From Clostridiales bacterium UBA735 (lineage in GTDB: Bacteria > Bacillota > Clostridia > Oscillospirales > Oscillospiraceae): a stretch of 5,270 nucleotides of DNA. The stretch lies in assembly GCA_002298695.1 (NCBI GenBank), contig DBLB01000172.1, positions 1 through 5,270 on the forward strand, read 5' to 3'. This document shows, in pieces, positions 5,174-5,270 of the stretch. The notes beneath the pieces are model-generated. The model searched no databases. It worked only from the letters and a program-made list of their open reading frames with translations, and was not told the DNA's origin. Both the position numbers and the translations under genes were made by a program. The number at the start of each line of letters is the position of its first letter. Within the stretch, counting starts at the first letter, position 1.

Positions 5174-5270
5174 CGACATTCTGCTCTCCGTCGAGCATCT
5201 GATGCACCGCTTCCCGCTGACGAAGACCGTCTCCGTCCGCGCGCTGGACGATCTGTCCTTTTCCGTGCGT
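5166..5270 (+). CDS. Second ABC importer ATPase, DppF/OppF class, 3'-truncated
   Basis: Only the first 35 codons are in the window; the frame is open at the right edge. The visible protein begins [18 protein letters not shown] and continues to VRALDDLSFSVR, which matches the N-terminal beta-strands of DppF/OppF proteins (family pattern: LLEVKNL-KYFP then V-AVDGVSF). Walker A lies beyond the window, so the assignment rests on this N-terminus and on position directly after a DppD-type gene. It should pair with the upstream ATPase to drive the importer. The start overlaps the upstream stop by 8 bases (5166-5173). The permease subunits have not appeared before it, so they should follow it. Confidence 0.85.
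   Translation, partial: MDNDILLSVEHLMHRFPLTKTVSVRALDDLSFSVR

Noticed and set aside
4094..5179. Open frame of 361 codons on the - strand opposite the ATPase gene
   Set aside because: Antisense shadow of a gene with complete ABC motifs; the product is Arg/His/Gly/Ala-rich without a domain.

Overview
The window reads as GC-rich chromosomal DNA from a low-complexity-free stretch of a Firmicute, most likely a gut-type clostridial lineage such as the Oscillospiraceae/Ruminococcaceae. The grounds are strong AAGGAGG/GGAGG ribosome binding sites, a PbuG/AzgA-type purine permease, an intrinsic terminator with a long U-run, and a lipoprotein-type ABC binding protein in a GC-rich codon background. This placement is an inference, not a demonstrated identity.

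Layout, left to right. Positions 2-985 (+) hold the 3' part of an NCS2 purine permease, closed by a textbook intrinsic terminator (997-1033). A 98-base convergent gap follows; it is G-rich on the + strand and carries one copy of a short hairpin repeat. Positions 1132-2226 (-) encode a threonine-synthase-like PLP enzyme with an N-terminal Cys-rich zinc-ribbon-like segment. Positions 2227-2413 are a divergent intergenic region with an AT-rich island: a near-consensus promoter for the PLP enzyme, an overlapping face-to-face candidate promoter for the rightward genes, and an 18-bp palindrome between them. The rightward transcript would then have a leader of about 135 nt with two tandem look-alike hairpins and a terminator-like element just before the ribosome binding site.

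Positions 2414-4006 (+) encode a lipid-anchored SBP_bac_5 binding protein of a peptide/nickel-type ABC importer. A 156-base spacer holds a second copy of the short hairpin repeat and a long stem with a GCGA loop. Then come a DppD/OppD-type ATPase (4163-5173) and the start of a DppF/OppF-type ATPase (5166 to the end), overlapping by 8 bases. The binding protein captures substrate outside the membrane and the two ATPases power import. The two permease subunits are not in view and are expected to the right.

No clearly new multi-gene system is visible. The points most worth a second look are the shared divergent control region, the tandem-hairpin leader of the importer, the loss of all four cluster-binding cysteines in the first ATPase, and the non-standard active-site motifs of the threonine-synthase-like enzyme.
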